A DNA stretch of 64,000 nucleotides from JAAXIE01 sp965263155. Its GTDB lineage: Bacteria; Chloroflexota; Dehalococcoidia; Lucifugimonadales; JAAXIE01. Of the stretch, positions 8,651 to 16,492 are shown piece by piece (the stretch's first letter is position 1; each line of letters opens with the position of its first letter). Where the stretch lies: NCBI GenBank assembly GCA_965263155.1, contig OZ253586.1, forward strand, positions 3,286,001 to 3,350,000, given 5' to 3'. Below the pieces are notes generated by a model, which was given only the letters and a program-made list of their open reading frames with translations, searched no databases and had not been told where the DNA came from. A program made the translations under genes and the position numbers.

Positions 8651-9322
8651 TTGCCCTCTTCCGCAGAGTGGGAGGTCGTTGCCCTTTCCCTGAGAGTGGC
8701 CGTGGTGGGCACGCTCATCGGGTTGCCCGTCGCGCTTGTGGTCGGTTGGCTGCTGGCCAAGTCATCCATTCGGGGTAAAGTTCTCCTAGACACCCTCGTC
8801 ACTTTTCCTTTGGTGTTGCCCCCGGTCGTTACCGGGTACTTTCTGCTGATTCTGCTGGGGCGCAATGGCCCCATCGGTCAGCTTCTGCACAACCTGTTCG
8901 GCGTGGACGTGGTATTCACTTGGGTAGCGGCTGCGTTAGCTGCGGGGTTGGTATCGTTGCCCCTGATGGTACGAGCCATAGAAGTGGCCATGGCAAACGT
9001 AGACCCGCGCCTGGAGTTCGCTTCGCGGACCTTGGGGGCTGGCCCGCTGAGGACTTTCTTCGGGGTAACGGTACCTTTGGCGCGCCAGGGCATCCTAGCG
9101 GCGGTGCTGCTGGGCTTTGCGAGAGGGTTGGGGGAGTTCGGGGCGACGATTGTGGTGGCGGGCAACATTCCGGGCCGCACCCAGACGGTGCCCCTCGCGC
9201 TATTCAACCGCATTGAGACGGGTGACGATGCAGCTGCGGTGAGGCTAATTGCCGTCTCGCTGATTCTGGCGTTCGGCGCACTGATTCTGCACCACCGACT
9301 GGTGCATAGACGGGCTTACTAG
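8651..9322 (+). CDS. modB: Molybdate ABC transporter permease ModB
   Basis: A 223-residue membrane permease with about five hydrophobic segments (near residues 8-30, 43-66, 79-104, 140-160 and 195-213). The ABC-interacting loop is GFARGLGEFGATIVVAGNIP, the usual ModB form of the EAA motif, followed by RTQTVPLALF. It forms the molybdate channel with ModC. The start is TTG 8651, only 6 bases after the previous stop and without a strong ribosome site, so translation may be coupled. ModC starts 3 bases after its stop. Confidence 0.93.
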   Translation: MPSSAEWEVVALSLRVAVVGTLIGLPVALVVGWLLAKSSIRGKVLLDTLVTFPLVLPPVVTGYFLLILLGRNGPIGQLLHNLFGVDVVFTWVAAALAAGLVSLPLMVRAIEVAMANVDPRLEFASRTLGAGPLRTFFGVTVPLARQGILAAVLLGFARGLGEFGATIVVAGNIPGRTQTVPLALFNRIETGDDAAAVRLIAVSLILAFGALILHHRLVHRRAY

Positions 9323-9325
9323 CCC

Positions 9326-10423
9326 ATGGAGCAGGACTACCTGCGGCTGGCCTTCTCCAAGAGCTACACCGGCTTCCGGCTGGAGGTGGATGCCACCTTC
9401 ACATCTGGCGTCACTGCTGTATTCGGTCCCTCAGGCAGCGGCAAGACCACGGTGCTGAACTGCATCGCCGGATTCTCCGTGCCTGATTCGGGCGTCATCA
9501 CGTTGAAGGGGAGCGCGGTCTATTCCTCGAAACCGAGAGTCAGAGTTCCCCCAGAGCGGAGGGGTATCGGCTACATCTTCCAGGATGGGCTGCTGTTCCC
9601 TCACATGTCGGTGGGCGAGAACATCCGCTACGGCTACAAGCTGCGGTCACCGGACAGCCGGGCTATATCGCCCGACGACCTGACCGAGTTGCTTGGATTG
9701 CAGCACCTGCTGGAGCGGCGCCCTGGCTCACTCTCCGGAGGCGAGGCACAGCGTGTCGCGCTGGCCCGTGCACTGGCCACCTCACCTTCACTACTGCTAC
9801 TGGATGAGCCTCTGAGTTCGCTGGATATGGGGCTGAGGGGCCGGGTGCTGCGCTACCTGAAGGTGGTGCATGCCCAGCTTTCCATACCCATGGTCTACGT
9901 GTCGCACTCCATATCAGAGGTACTGGCCATTAGCGGGCAAGCCTTGGTGCTGGACCGGGGCCGACAGGTGGCTTTCGAGCCGGTACGCGATGCCTTGGTG
10001 AAGCCGGGAGTGCGCTCGCTGATGGAGGGCGGTGGAGTGGAGAACTTGCTTGACGTGGTGGTGGCCGACCGGCGTCCCGACAGTGGCACCATCGTCTCCG
10101 CCTTGGGCGAGCACCCACTGTACATCGTCGACCCCCATCCGGTGACGGATGGCATCAGCCAAGGCGACACCATCTCGGTGTCCATACGGGCAGGCGACAT
10201 CATCGTGGCTCTCGACCCGCCACCCCGCATCAGCGCCCAGAACATCCTGCCTGCCACCATCAGCAATGTGCACCGCGTAGAAAGCCGGGTATTGGTCTAC
10301 GCCGACTGTGGTGTACCGCTGGTGGTGGAGGTGACGCCCGAGGCCGCAGCTTCGCTACAGTTGCACCAAGGCCAGGCTGTCTACCTGATTGTTAAATCCA
10401 GTTCGGTGATGCTGATGGACTAA
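9326..10423 (+). CDS. modC: Molybdate ABC transporter ATP-binding protein ModC
   Basis: A 365-residue ABC ATPase. Walker A is GPSGSGKTT (about residues 34-42), the signature is LSGGEAQRVALARALA, Walker B is LLLLDEPLSSLD and the switch His is in YVSHS. The C-terminal third (about 230-365) has a molybdate-binding TOBE/MOP-like region with SVSIRAGDIIVAL. It powers uptake through ModB. It lies 3 bases after modB. Molybdate may feed molybdopterin oxidoreductases elsewhere in the genome; none is in this window. Confidence 0.95.
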   Translation: MEQDYLRLAFSKSYTGFRLEVDATFTSGVTAVFGPSGSGKTTVLNCIAGFSVPDSGVITLKGSAVYSSKPRVRVPPERRGIGYIFQDGLLFPHMSVGENIRYGYKLRSPDSRAISPDDLTELLGLQHLLERRPGSLSGGEAQRVALARALATSPSLLLLDEPLSSLDMGLRGRVLRYLKVVHAQLSIPMVYVSHSISEVLAISGQALVLDRGRQVAFEPVRDALVKPGVRSLMEGGGVENLLDVVVADRRPDSGTIVSALGEHPLYIVDPHPVTDGISQGDTISVSIRAGDIIVALDPPPRISAQNILPATISNVHRVESRVLVYADCGVPLVVEVTPEAAASLQLHQGQAVYLIVKSSSVMLMD

Positions 10424-10639
10424 TGCCTCAACGCTGTTCAGATTGTCCTCTCCATCCAGTCGCCCTAGACGGCTGTAAGAGTGTGCGACGCCATGGTGAG
10501 GTAGAACCAAAGAGCCCCTTCCCCGGGAAAGACGGGAATCCCACGACCCATGGTGACGTGTAGCCTACGCGTTTGACGTGGTACTTTGTTCGTGGCCAAA
10601 TGCCAGAGATACTGCGAGTACCGTACAAGGAGGATCTCC

Positions 10640-11458
10640 ATGCCGACGGTCAGGTTGCGTGAGGTTTCTGAGTATCCCCAGCAGGCGCAGAGGATGTTCG
10701 AGCTTTCGGGCGCTTGGTTCAACCACGAGTTCGAGGCGCCTCCCGCCATGAGCCGGGTGCTAGCATGGGACCCCGATTTCGGCGGGCCTCATGGGCGTGC
10801 CATGAAGCGGGCCATGGGGCCGGGGGAGTTCACGCGGGGTGAGAAGGAGATGGTCGCCGCCATGGTCAGCGGGATGAACGCCTGCGAGTATTGAACTCAC
10901 GCTCACACTGCAGCCGGGAAGCTGCAGGGGATGGAGCGTGATGCTCTCTGGTATGAGGCGGCCTGCACGATTGGGATCACCAACGCCCACAACGTTGTAG
11001 CCGACGCCCTGACGCCCAACGATACTTTGACGGCCCTGATAATGCCGGTGAACGAGGCTGAGCCCAGTGCCGAGGTGGCGAAGGTTTTCGGCGAAATACG
11101 TGAGTTCTACCAGCGTCCCGACGTCCCGCTTTGCTTCCGGCTAGTGGCCCAAGACTCCGGATATCTTGCGGACATATGGGAGGCCACCCGCCATGCTTTC
11201 TCCGACAACAACCTTACGCGCAAGCTCAAGGAAGCCCTCGCGTTCGCCGTCTCAGTCACCAGCCGCTCCTCCTTCGGCACGGGTTTCCACCTTGAGGAGA
11301 TGAGGCGCTTGGGTGTCTCCGAGGCTGGCATACGGGAAGTTCTAGGCGTAACCCAGATGTTCTCCAGCTATACCAAGATCGCCGACGCCCTACAGCTTGA
11401 GCCCGACATGGCGAACATAGCCCCGGTGGACCCTACGCCCGCTCCGGGGAAGGTTTAG
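10640..11458 (+). CDS. AhpD-like peroxidase-family protein, candidate selenoprotein (in-frame TGA = Sec85)
   Basis: Two reading frames that look like separate genes (10640-10894 and 10895-11458) are in the same frame, divided only by one TGA at 10892-10894. Read through, they give a 272-residue protein of the AhpD / carboxymuconolactone decarboxylase family. The TGA falls exactly where AhpD has its second catalytic Cys: Glu70-x11-Cys82-Glu-Tyr-TGA85-x3-His89, the E-x11-CxxC-x3-H motif. A hairpin fitting a bacterial SECIS follows at once. Downstream sequence stays family-like to the end (VAQDSGYLADIW, VLGVTQMF), with no other stops. A second, Cys-free CMD-like half spans about 100-260. ATG 10640 has AAGGAGGA 5 bases upstream. 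Proposed role: thiol/selenol peroxide reduction in the cytoplasm. Alternatives are a nonsense mutation or an assembly error (TGC or TGT to TGA). Confidence 0.8.
10892..10927 (+). promoter_or_regulatory. Candidate UGA selenocysteine codon with bacterial SECIS hairpin
   Basis: After TGA 10892-10894, CTGCAGC (10908-10914) pairs perfectly with GCTGCAG (10921-10927), leaving a six-base loop CGGGAA. The loop begins 21 bases after the TGA, with a G at its second position. Stem length, loop size, spacing and loop G agree with the known bacterial SECIS pattern, in which SelB binds a hairpin just downstream of the UGA within the coding region. Confidence 0.65.
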
Positions 11459-11475
11459 CGGGCGAGTTGCAGACC

Positions 11476-12438
11476 CTACGGGGTGCCCTGCTGGACTAGG
11501 TAGTCGCGAATGATGGCCCGGTTCTCGTTGAATTCCTCGCGGGCTCCGGCGGGTATGAAGGGGTTGTCCGCTGAAGCCGCCTCCAGAGGCGTGGTGCCGA
11601 TAGCGTTCTTGGCGTTCACGTCAGCACCGGCTTCCACCAGAAACACGACCATCTCTGTCAGGCCGAAGAAAGCCGCCCACTCCAGTGGCGGTCCTTGAAA
11701 CTGGTCCTGGGCTGGGATGTCGATATTCGTACCGGAGTTTAGGAGGGCTTCTGCCATCTCCCTGTTCTCCTTGAGCACCGCTAGATGCAGGGCGGAGGCG
11801 CCTTCTGCCGGTACTCCCGGCGGGACGAAGGACTCGTTGGGATCCACGCCCGACGCCAAGTGATCCTCCACTGTCGCCAAGTCTTCTCGGTCTATGGCCC
11901 CCAGTAGGGACATTTCGGGGAAACCCGACTCTGCCCCTCGCTCAATCAGGTACATCCTAAGGAAAGCGCGACTCTTGTTGAATGTTTCGAGTTGTCCAAC
12001 GAGGATGAAGGGGTTGTCCGTTGTCGTAGCGTCGAGAGGAGTCCCACCCAAGGCATTCTTCGAGTTCAGGTCGGCCCCCTCGGCAATCAGGAATATGGCC
12101 GTCTCTCTTAGCCCGAAGAAGACCGCCCATTCCAGTGGTGAACCCTGAAATTCGTCGCGTGCGGGCATATTGATGTCTGCACCATTGGCCAGAAGCAGCT
12201 CAGCTATCTCCCGGTTATCCGTGACAACCGCCAAATGCAGTGCCGACGCCCCTGCGCCATCCGCGCCGGGCGGAACGAAGGACTCGTTGGGGTCGGTGCC
12301 GATCTCCATGTGACGCTGCACCGTGTCGACCTTCCCCAAGGTGACGGCTTCCACGAGGGATATGCCGGGCGGCTTGGGGCCGCAGGCTAGCGCTGCCAGT
12401 AGGACCAATACGATAAAGGTGACTGATCTTGTTGCCAT
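11476..12438 (-). CDS. Ankyrin-repeat lipoprotein with internal duplication
   Basis: A 320-residue exported protein with a signal ending LLAALAC, a lipobox. After it come two near-copies of a block of about 145 residues. Each starts with a leucine-rich helix pair and DPNESFVPPG, then ASALHLAV, EIAELL or EMAEALL, the ankyrin turn GADINMPA or GTNIDIPA, EFQGSPLEW or QFQGPPLEW, and ends NPFI...FN.(S/N)RA. Ankyrin repeats bind other proteins; the partner is unknown. ATG 12438 (MATRSVTFIV) is chosen over ATG 12462, which lies inside a terminator hairpin. It probably sits on the outer face of the membrane. Confidence 0.8.
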   Translation of the reverse strand: MATRSVTFIVLVLLAALACGPKPPGISLVEAVTLGKVDTVQRHMEIGTDPNESFVPPGADGAGASALHLAVVTDNREIAELLLANGADINMPARDEFQGSPLEWAVFFGLRETAIFLIAEGADLNSKNALGGTPLDATTTDNPFILVGQLETFNKSRAFLRMYLIERGAESGFPEMSLLGAIDREDLATVEDHLASGVDPNESFVPPGVPAEGASALHLAVLKENREMAEALLNSGTNIDIPAQDQFQGPPLEWAAFFGLTEMVVFLVEAGADVNAKNAIGTTPLEAASADNPFIPAGAREEFNENRAIIRDYLVQQGTP

Positions 12439-12448
12439 GACAACAAAC

Positions 12449-12478
12449 AGAAGGCCCGCCATGACTGGCGGGCCTTCT
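12449..12478. terminator. Bidirectional-type hairpin terminator
   Basis: AGAAGGCCCGCCA pairs with TGGCGGGCCTTCT over 13 bp with a TGAC loop and flanking T/A tracts. It follows the BNR-protein stop (12507, minus strand) and lies only about 10 bases ahead of the ankyrin gene start at 12438. Upstream transcription therefore should not reach the ankyrin gene in full. Confidence 0.75.
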
Positions 12479-12506
12479 TGCTGAAGCGCTGACTTAGGTG
12501 CGCGCC

Positions 12507-13580
12507 CTACGCTGTGACCTTGACGAAGGACTCGTAGTGGGCGCCCTTGGAGATGGGGGCCAGGTCGCTGAGGATCTCGTGCCAGCTCTCGCCGCCGTCA
12601 TCGCTGTTCCAGACCTCGCCGGTGGCGGTGGCTGCAAACATTGAGAAGCTATCGCCGCCCCAGTCCTCGATGCACATGGCCTCGAAGGCGGTGTACACCT
12701 CGTTGATGCCGTTCTTCAACTGGGTCCAGTTGCGTCCGCCATCAGTGCTCTTGGAGATGCGGGAGGTGGCGGTGCCGGTCTCGCGCCAGGTGCCAGGTCC
12801 GAACTCGGCCGAGGCGACGAACATCAGGCTGGGGTTGCGCGGGTGCAGCACCAGCAGGTCGGGGTAGCCGCCTATGGGGTGATTGGTGTCGGTCCACTGG
12901 TCCCAGTTGGCCCCGCCATCGCCGGTGTAGTACATGCCTATGCCGGTGGTGACGAAAATCTCGTCGGGATCGGCGGGGTTCAGCACGCTGCGGTGCACAT
13001 CGTCATCCATGCCGTGAATCACGGTGAAGGTCTCACCGGAGTCGGTGCTCTTGAGCAGTCCGCCCTGCTCCACGCCGACGTACAAGGTCTGCGGGTCCTT
13101 GGGATGGAAGTTGATGTGCTTCGTATGAGCGATGTGCGGGGGCGCAGGGAAGCCCCACTTGGACATGTCCACCGAACGCATAGCTTTCAGCTCGTTCCAA
13201 GTCTGACCCAAGTCGTCGCTGGCGAAGAGGTGGGCCGGCTCAGTTCCGGCGAAAATGCGGGCTTTGCCGTTCACTACCGTGGCTTCCATGCTGTAGACAT
13301 CGGTCTCGGTGAGGCCGTTGTCCCGTTGCTCCCAAGTGTGTCCGCCGTCGGCGCTGGCGAAGATGGAGCCGTGGTTGGCCCCTGCAAAGATGGTGCCACT
13401 GGTGGGCTCCACCACCACGGCGTGAATGTGCTTGCCTTCTAGTCCGCGGTGCGAGACACGCCACCCGTCGCCGTTGCGCTCAATGAACGCCACGCCATTG
13501 ATGGTCCCCACCGCCACGCTGTCCGACCGCGAAGCCGAGGAGTAGATGCTGGGTCCGCCATGTGAAAGTGTAATCGTCAT
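12507..13580 (-). CDS. BNR/sortilin-type beta-propeller protein
   Basis: A 357-residue protein with repeated Asp-box (BNR) motifs: SADGGHTWEQRD, SDDLGQTWNEL, STDSGETFTV, YTGDGGANWDQW, STDGGRNWTQL and SDDGGESWHEI. At least six such motifs, spaced by 40-60 residues, indicate a beta-propeller like sialidase, YCF48 or sortilin folds. No sialidase catalytic Arg triad context is evident and there is no signal peptide, so an enzymatic call is not justified. ATG 13580 is preceded by AAGGAGCAACC. It is followed by the hairpin at 12449-12478. Confidence 0.82.
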   Translation of the reverse strand: MTITLSHGGPSIYSSASRSDSVAVGTINGVAFIERNGDGWRVSHRGLEGKHIHAVVVEPTSGTIFAGANHGSIFASADGGHTWEQRDNGLTETDVYSMEATVVNGKARIFAGTEPAHLFASDDLGQTWNELKAMRSVDMSKWGFPAPPHIAHTKHINFHPKDPQTLYVGVEQGGLLKSTDSGETFTVIHGMDDDVHRSVLNPADPDEIFVTTGIGMYYTGDGGANWDQWTDTNHPIGGYPDLLVLHPRNPSLMFVASAEFGPGTWRETGTATSRISKSTDGGRNWTQLKNGINEVYTAFEAMCIEDWGGDSFSMFAATATGEVWNSDDGGESWHEILSDLAPISKGAHYESFVKVTA

Positions 13581-13681
13581 GGTTGCTCCTTAGGGTTTGT
13601 TGGGCTCGTACTGGGAAAACATACGCCTGCTATCGTGCAGGGTCACCTGCTATCATACCACGATGCAGACCTGAGTGTCAG

Positions 13682-14929
13682 TTATTTCTCCTGATTGCAC
13701 CAGTCGGCGGAAGTCAGGGCCAGCACTTGGGCCACGCGCACCATGCTGCTGACGCTGACGAAGCCGTCGGGCTCGCCTTGGCGGTCGCGGCCTCCTTGGG
13801 GGCCGTAGAGGCAGCAGGGGATGTCCGCCTCCCACAGGTGGCAGCTGTCGTTGCCGGCGTAGGACTGGGTGACCACCGCGCCTATCTTGTCTGGGTCGCG
13901 ACCGGCAAAAGAGCGGAAGTTCTGCGAGAGGCACTGCACGATGGGCAGGTCTTGGGGGACGTCGAAGGGCTCCATGTAGACGGTCTGCACCTTGTAGTGG
14001 GCTGGGGGCGGAGCTTCTATCTCATAGTTGAAGGTGGGGTCTTCCGCCTTTATGGCCTCCAGCACCTTCGTCACATCTGCGATGACCATGTCGGCCGTCT
14101 GGCCGGGCAGGGTGCGGATGTCGGCGACGACCGTGCAGTAGTCGCAGGTGAAATTGGGGCCCCGCATGTCGTGGTCCTTGCCTCGCCCGCCGAGGATGGT
14201 GCCGATGATGATGCGGGGCATGTCGGGCAGGTCGGCCCTAGGGGTGTGTGCGAATTGCACGTTCTTGATGGCAGGGATGGCCTTGATCATCATGTCGATG
14301 GCATCGACTGCTAGGTGGGAGCGGCTGACGTGCTGCGACAGTCCGATGGTGCTGATGGCCATTTCCACCCAACCCACATGGGTGGTAATGATGTTATCGG
14401 CGTCGCCCACTGGCTCGGCCACGATGGCAGCGTCGGTCCTCAAGCCGTTGCGCAACGCGTAGGTTGTGCCCACGCCACCCTGCAACTCGCCTGCCACGCA
14501 GGCGACCACCAAGTCGCCTTTCATCTCGATTCCCGACTTTCGAATGGCCTCGGCAGCAGTGATGATGGAGGTCAGGCCGCCCTTCATGTTGTTGGAGCCG
14601 CCACCGTAGAGGTTGTCGCCCTCCCAGCTTGGCACCCAAGGATCGCGCACCAAGCCGAAGGCCAGCGGGTCGATGTCCATGTGGCCGTTAAGCATCAGGC
14701 TCTGTCCCCCGCCGCTGCCTCGCAGGGTGGCGATGGTCTGGAACCTGCCCGGCTCCACCTCCTGCAACTGCACGTCGTAGCCGCGGTCGCCGAAGAAGGT
14801 GGCCAAATAGGTGGCCACCGGCGTTTCTTCCGTCTTGAAGCTGGGGATACGTAGCAGATCACTGCAGAATTCGACGGTCTCCTTCTCGTCGATCTGCTCC
14901 AGTATCCGTGCAGCCGTTGCCTCGTCCAT
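13682..14929 (-). CDS. M20 family metallopeptidase/deacylase (ArgE/DapE-like), altered metal motif
   Basis: A 415-residue relative of acetylornithine deacetylase and succinyl-diaminopimelate desuccinylase. The first zinc motif LNGHMDIDP is intact, and QSYAGNDSCHLWEAD near the C-terminus matches the late substrate and metal region. The usual bridging Asp of G-x-x-D-x-KGG is Asn here (GGGSNNMKGG), and the catalytic Glu-Glu pair reads VAGELQGG. Either a subgroup variant or loss of the second metal is possible. ATG 14929 has GGAGG 6 bases upstream; ATG 14932 directly precedes it. No pathway partner is adjacent. Confidence 0.85.
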   Translation of the reverse strand: MDEATAARILEQIDEKETVEFCSDLLRIPSFKTEETPVATYLATFFGDRGYDVQLQEVEPGRFQTIATLRGSGGGQSLMLNGHMDIDPLAFGLVRDPWVPSWEGDNLYGGGSNNMKGGLTSIITAAEAIRKSGIEMKGDLVVACVAGELQGGVGTTYALRNGLRTDAAIVAEPVGDADNIITTHVGWVEMAISTIGLSQHVSRSHLAVDAIDMMIKAIPAIKNVQFAHTPRADLPDMPRIIIGTILGGRGKDHDMRGPNFTCDYCTVVADIRTLPGQTADMVIADVTKVLEAIKAEDPTFNYEIEAPPPAHYKVQTVYMEPFDVPQDLPIVQCLSQNFRSFAGRDPDKIGAVVTQSYAGNDSCHLWEADIPCCLYGPQGGRDRQGEPDGFVSVSSMVRVAQVLALTSADWCNQEK

Positions 14930-15528
14930 CATTCGCCTCCCGCCGGGATAGTTTTGGGGTAGGTGGTCATGTTCTGCGCCCGATTGTAGCTGAAGCCGCC
15001 TCCAAGGCAAACGCTACGCCAGAGTGGTCTGGCCACTCCATAGCTGAGATGCCGGGCCACCTCGCAGATGTAAAGTTGCCGCATTTCAGTCAAGTCGTAT
15101 TTGGCATCGTTTTTTTCGTAGCTGATTTCACTGAAATTTGTGCAATGTTGGAGCCGGCTTCCAGATACGGACTGGTGTCGCGCCCCTTGAGGGGCATATG
15201 GCAACTTGTGAGATAGAGGGAGCATGGCGCCCCGCGGGGGTTTGATGTTGATCGACCTCAAACGGAGCCCTCCTGGAAAAGGTAAGGCTGGGGCGACCTC
15301 CGAGGGGTCAGTCCCCAGCCTGTATCGAGATTAGAGGGTAGGCTCGCACCCGTCAACGGGGAATTGTCATGGCGACCATGCGGGCAGTCTTGATCGGATG
15401 GTGGAGTTTCCATTCTGATGGCCCGCTCAAGCGGCTCATGGGGAATTCCTGCCCATGCGGAATTCCTGTATGATATGCCGCTAGCGTTCGAATCGCGACA
15501 AACGAGAACACAATGAGGGAGACTTGGA
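14930..15528. other. Intergenic region with structured segment
   Basis: About 600 bases without a convincing gene between divergent peptidase and SDR genes. One strong secondary structure is present: GGCTGGGG (about 15287-15294) pairs with CCCCAGCC (about 15315-15322), with an inner GACC/GGTC stem. GAATTCC is repeated twice near 15440-15465, and TATGAT at 15471-15476 could be a -10 for the SDR gene. No tRNA or open frame with protein-like features is seen. Confidence 0.5.
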
Positions 15529-16395
15529 ATGACGGAACAGCAAGACCCTTGGATGAATTTCGAGTCTGCCGAGTTCGACGTGCCTGTCCATTGCCGCAGG
15601 TATGAGGACAGGGTGGCCATCGTCACCGGCGGAGGTCAGGGGCTGGGGCGGGTGATTTGCCGCAGGTTGGCCATGGAAGGATGTACCGTGGTGATGGCCG
15701 ACTTCAATGACGTCACCGCTCCCAAGGCAGCCCGCGAGATAGAAGACGAGACAGGTCAGCCCTTCATGTGGATGGGAGGCGACCTGAGCGAGATTGGCGT
15801 TGCCGATGGCGTCGTACAGCAGACCTTGGACCGTTTTGGTCGCATCGACACCTTGGTGAACAACGCTGCCATGCAAGCACGCCTGCCGCTGCTGGAGTTC
15901 CCCGAGGAGCTGATGCAGCAGTCGGTGAACACCAACGTATGGGGCACGGTTCGTATGATGAAAGCGGTGCTGCCCCACATGATTGAGAGGAACTACGGGC
16001 GCATCGTCAGCATCGGAGGCACCGCCTTTGAGGCTGCCGTGCCCTACCACACCTTCTTGGCTGGCATCGGCAAGGGCAGCGTCGTGGGACTGACCACCAC
16101 CGTGGCTGCAGAGTACGGCAAGTGGAACATCACCGCCAACTGTGTGTCTCCCGCGGGCATGGAGACGCGGAACGACGGCACCCTCGACTCGGTGGCGGGA
16201 CAGCGCGACGACTACCTTAACCCGACCCCCGAGATGCTGGACTACTATCCTGCCTCGGGCGGGCGCAACTGGCTGGGCAGGGCCCGCTGCCATCCCGCTG
16301 AGGTAGCGGCTGCTGTGGCCTTCCTTGGCTCTTTTGAGGCTTCCTACATCACTGGGCAGCTTCTGGGAGTCAACGGCGGCACCCGCATGCTCTAG
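15529..16395 (+). CDS. Short-chain dehydrogenase/reductase, lacking the usual catalytic Tyr
   Basis: A 288-residue NAD(P)-binding SDR with an N-terminal extension of about 25 residues. The cofactor loop is TGGGQGLG, NNAA marks strand 4, and IVSIGG carries the catalytic Ser region. Where classical SDRs have Y-x3-K, this protein has AGIGKG, so Lys is kept but Tyr is replaced by Ala. A Tyr sits five residues earlier (PYHTF). C-terminal SYITGQLLGVNGGTRML is normal for the family. ATG 15529 follows GAGGGAG. It may use a shifted Tyr, or be inactive or binding-only. Confidence 0.88.
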   Translation: MTEQQDPWMNFESAEFDVPVHCRRYEDRVAIVTGGGQGLGRVICRRLAMEGCTVVMADFNDVTAPKAAREIEDETGQPFMWMGGDLSEIGVADGVVQQTLDRFGRIDTLVNNAAMQARLPLLEFPEELMQQSVNTNVWGTVRMMKAVLPHMIERNYGRIVSIGGTAFEAAVPYHTFLAGIGKGSVVGLTTTVAAEYGKWNITANCVSPAGMETRNDGTLDSVAGQRDDYLNPTPEMLDYYPASGGRNWLGRARCHPAEVAAAVAFLGSFEASYITGQLLGVNGGTRML

Positions 16396-16440
16396 GGCGG
16401 GCCCCAATTGGTCCTTCCCTTGTGACCGGAACTTTGCATA

Positions 16441-16490
16441 ACCCCTTCTCCCTCTCTGAGAGGGAAGGTGGGAAGATTAGGATGGGGGTG
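16441..16490. repeat. Dispersed intergenic hairpin repeat, copy 3
   Basis: TCCCTCT and AGAGGGA form a hairpin around CTG, followed by GGATGGGGGTGA. The copy at 36651-36699 ends the same way (AGGATGGGGGTGAA), which supports common origin. It directly precedes the GTG start of the hydrolase gene and may provide part of its leader. Confidence 0.5.
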
Positions 16491-16492
16491 AC

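Noticed and set aside
10640..10894. Treating 10640-10894 and 10931-11458 as two separate genes
   Set aside because: Both are in one frame, the second lacks a proper ribosome site and the split falls inside the active-site motif. Selenocysteine or a single-base error explains this better.
12462..12462. ATG 12462 as the start of the ankyrin gene
   Set aside because: It lies inside a 13-bp terminator hairpin. ATG 12438 gives a normal lipoprotein signal.
15481..15495. GTTCGAATC, resembling a tRNA T-loop
   Set aside because: No acceptor stem, anticodon arm or D-arm can be folded around it, and it lies just before the SDR ribosome site.
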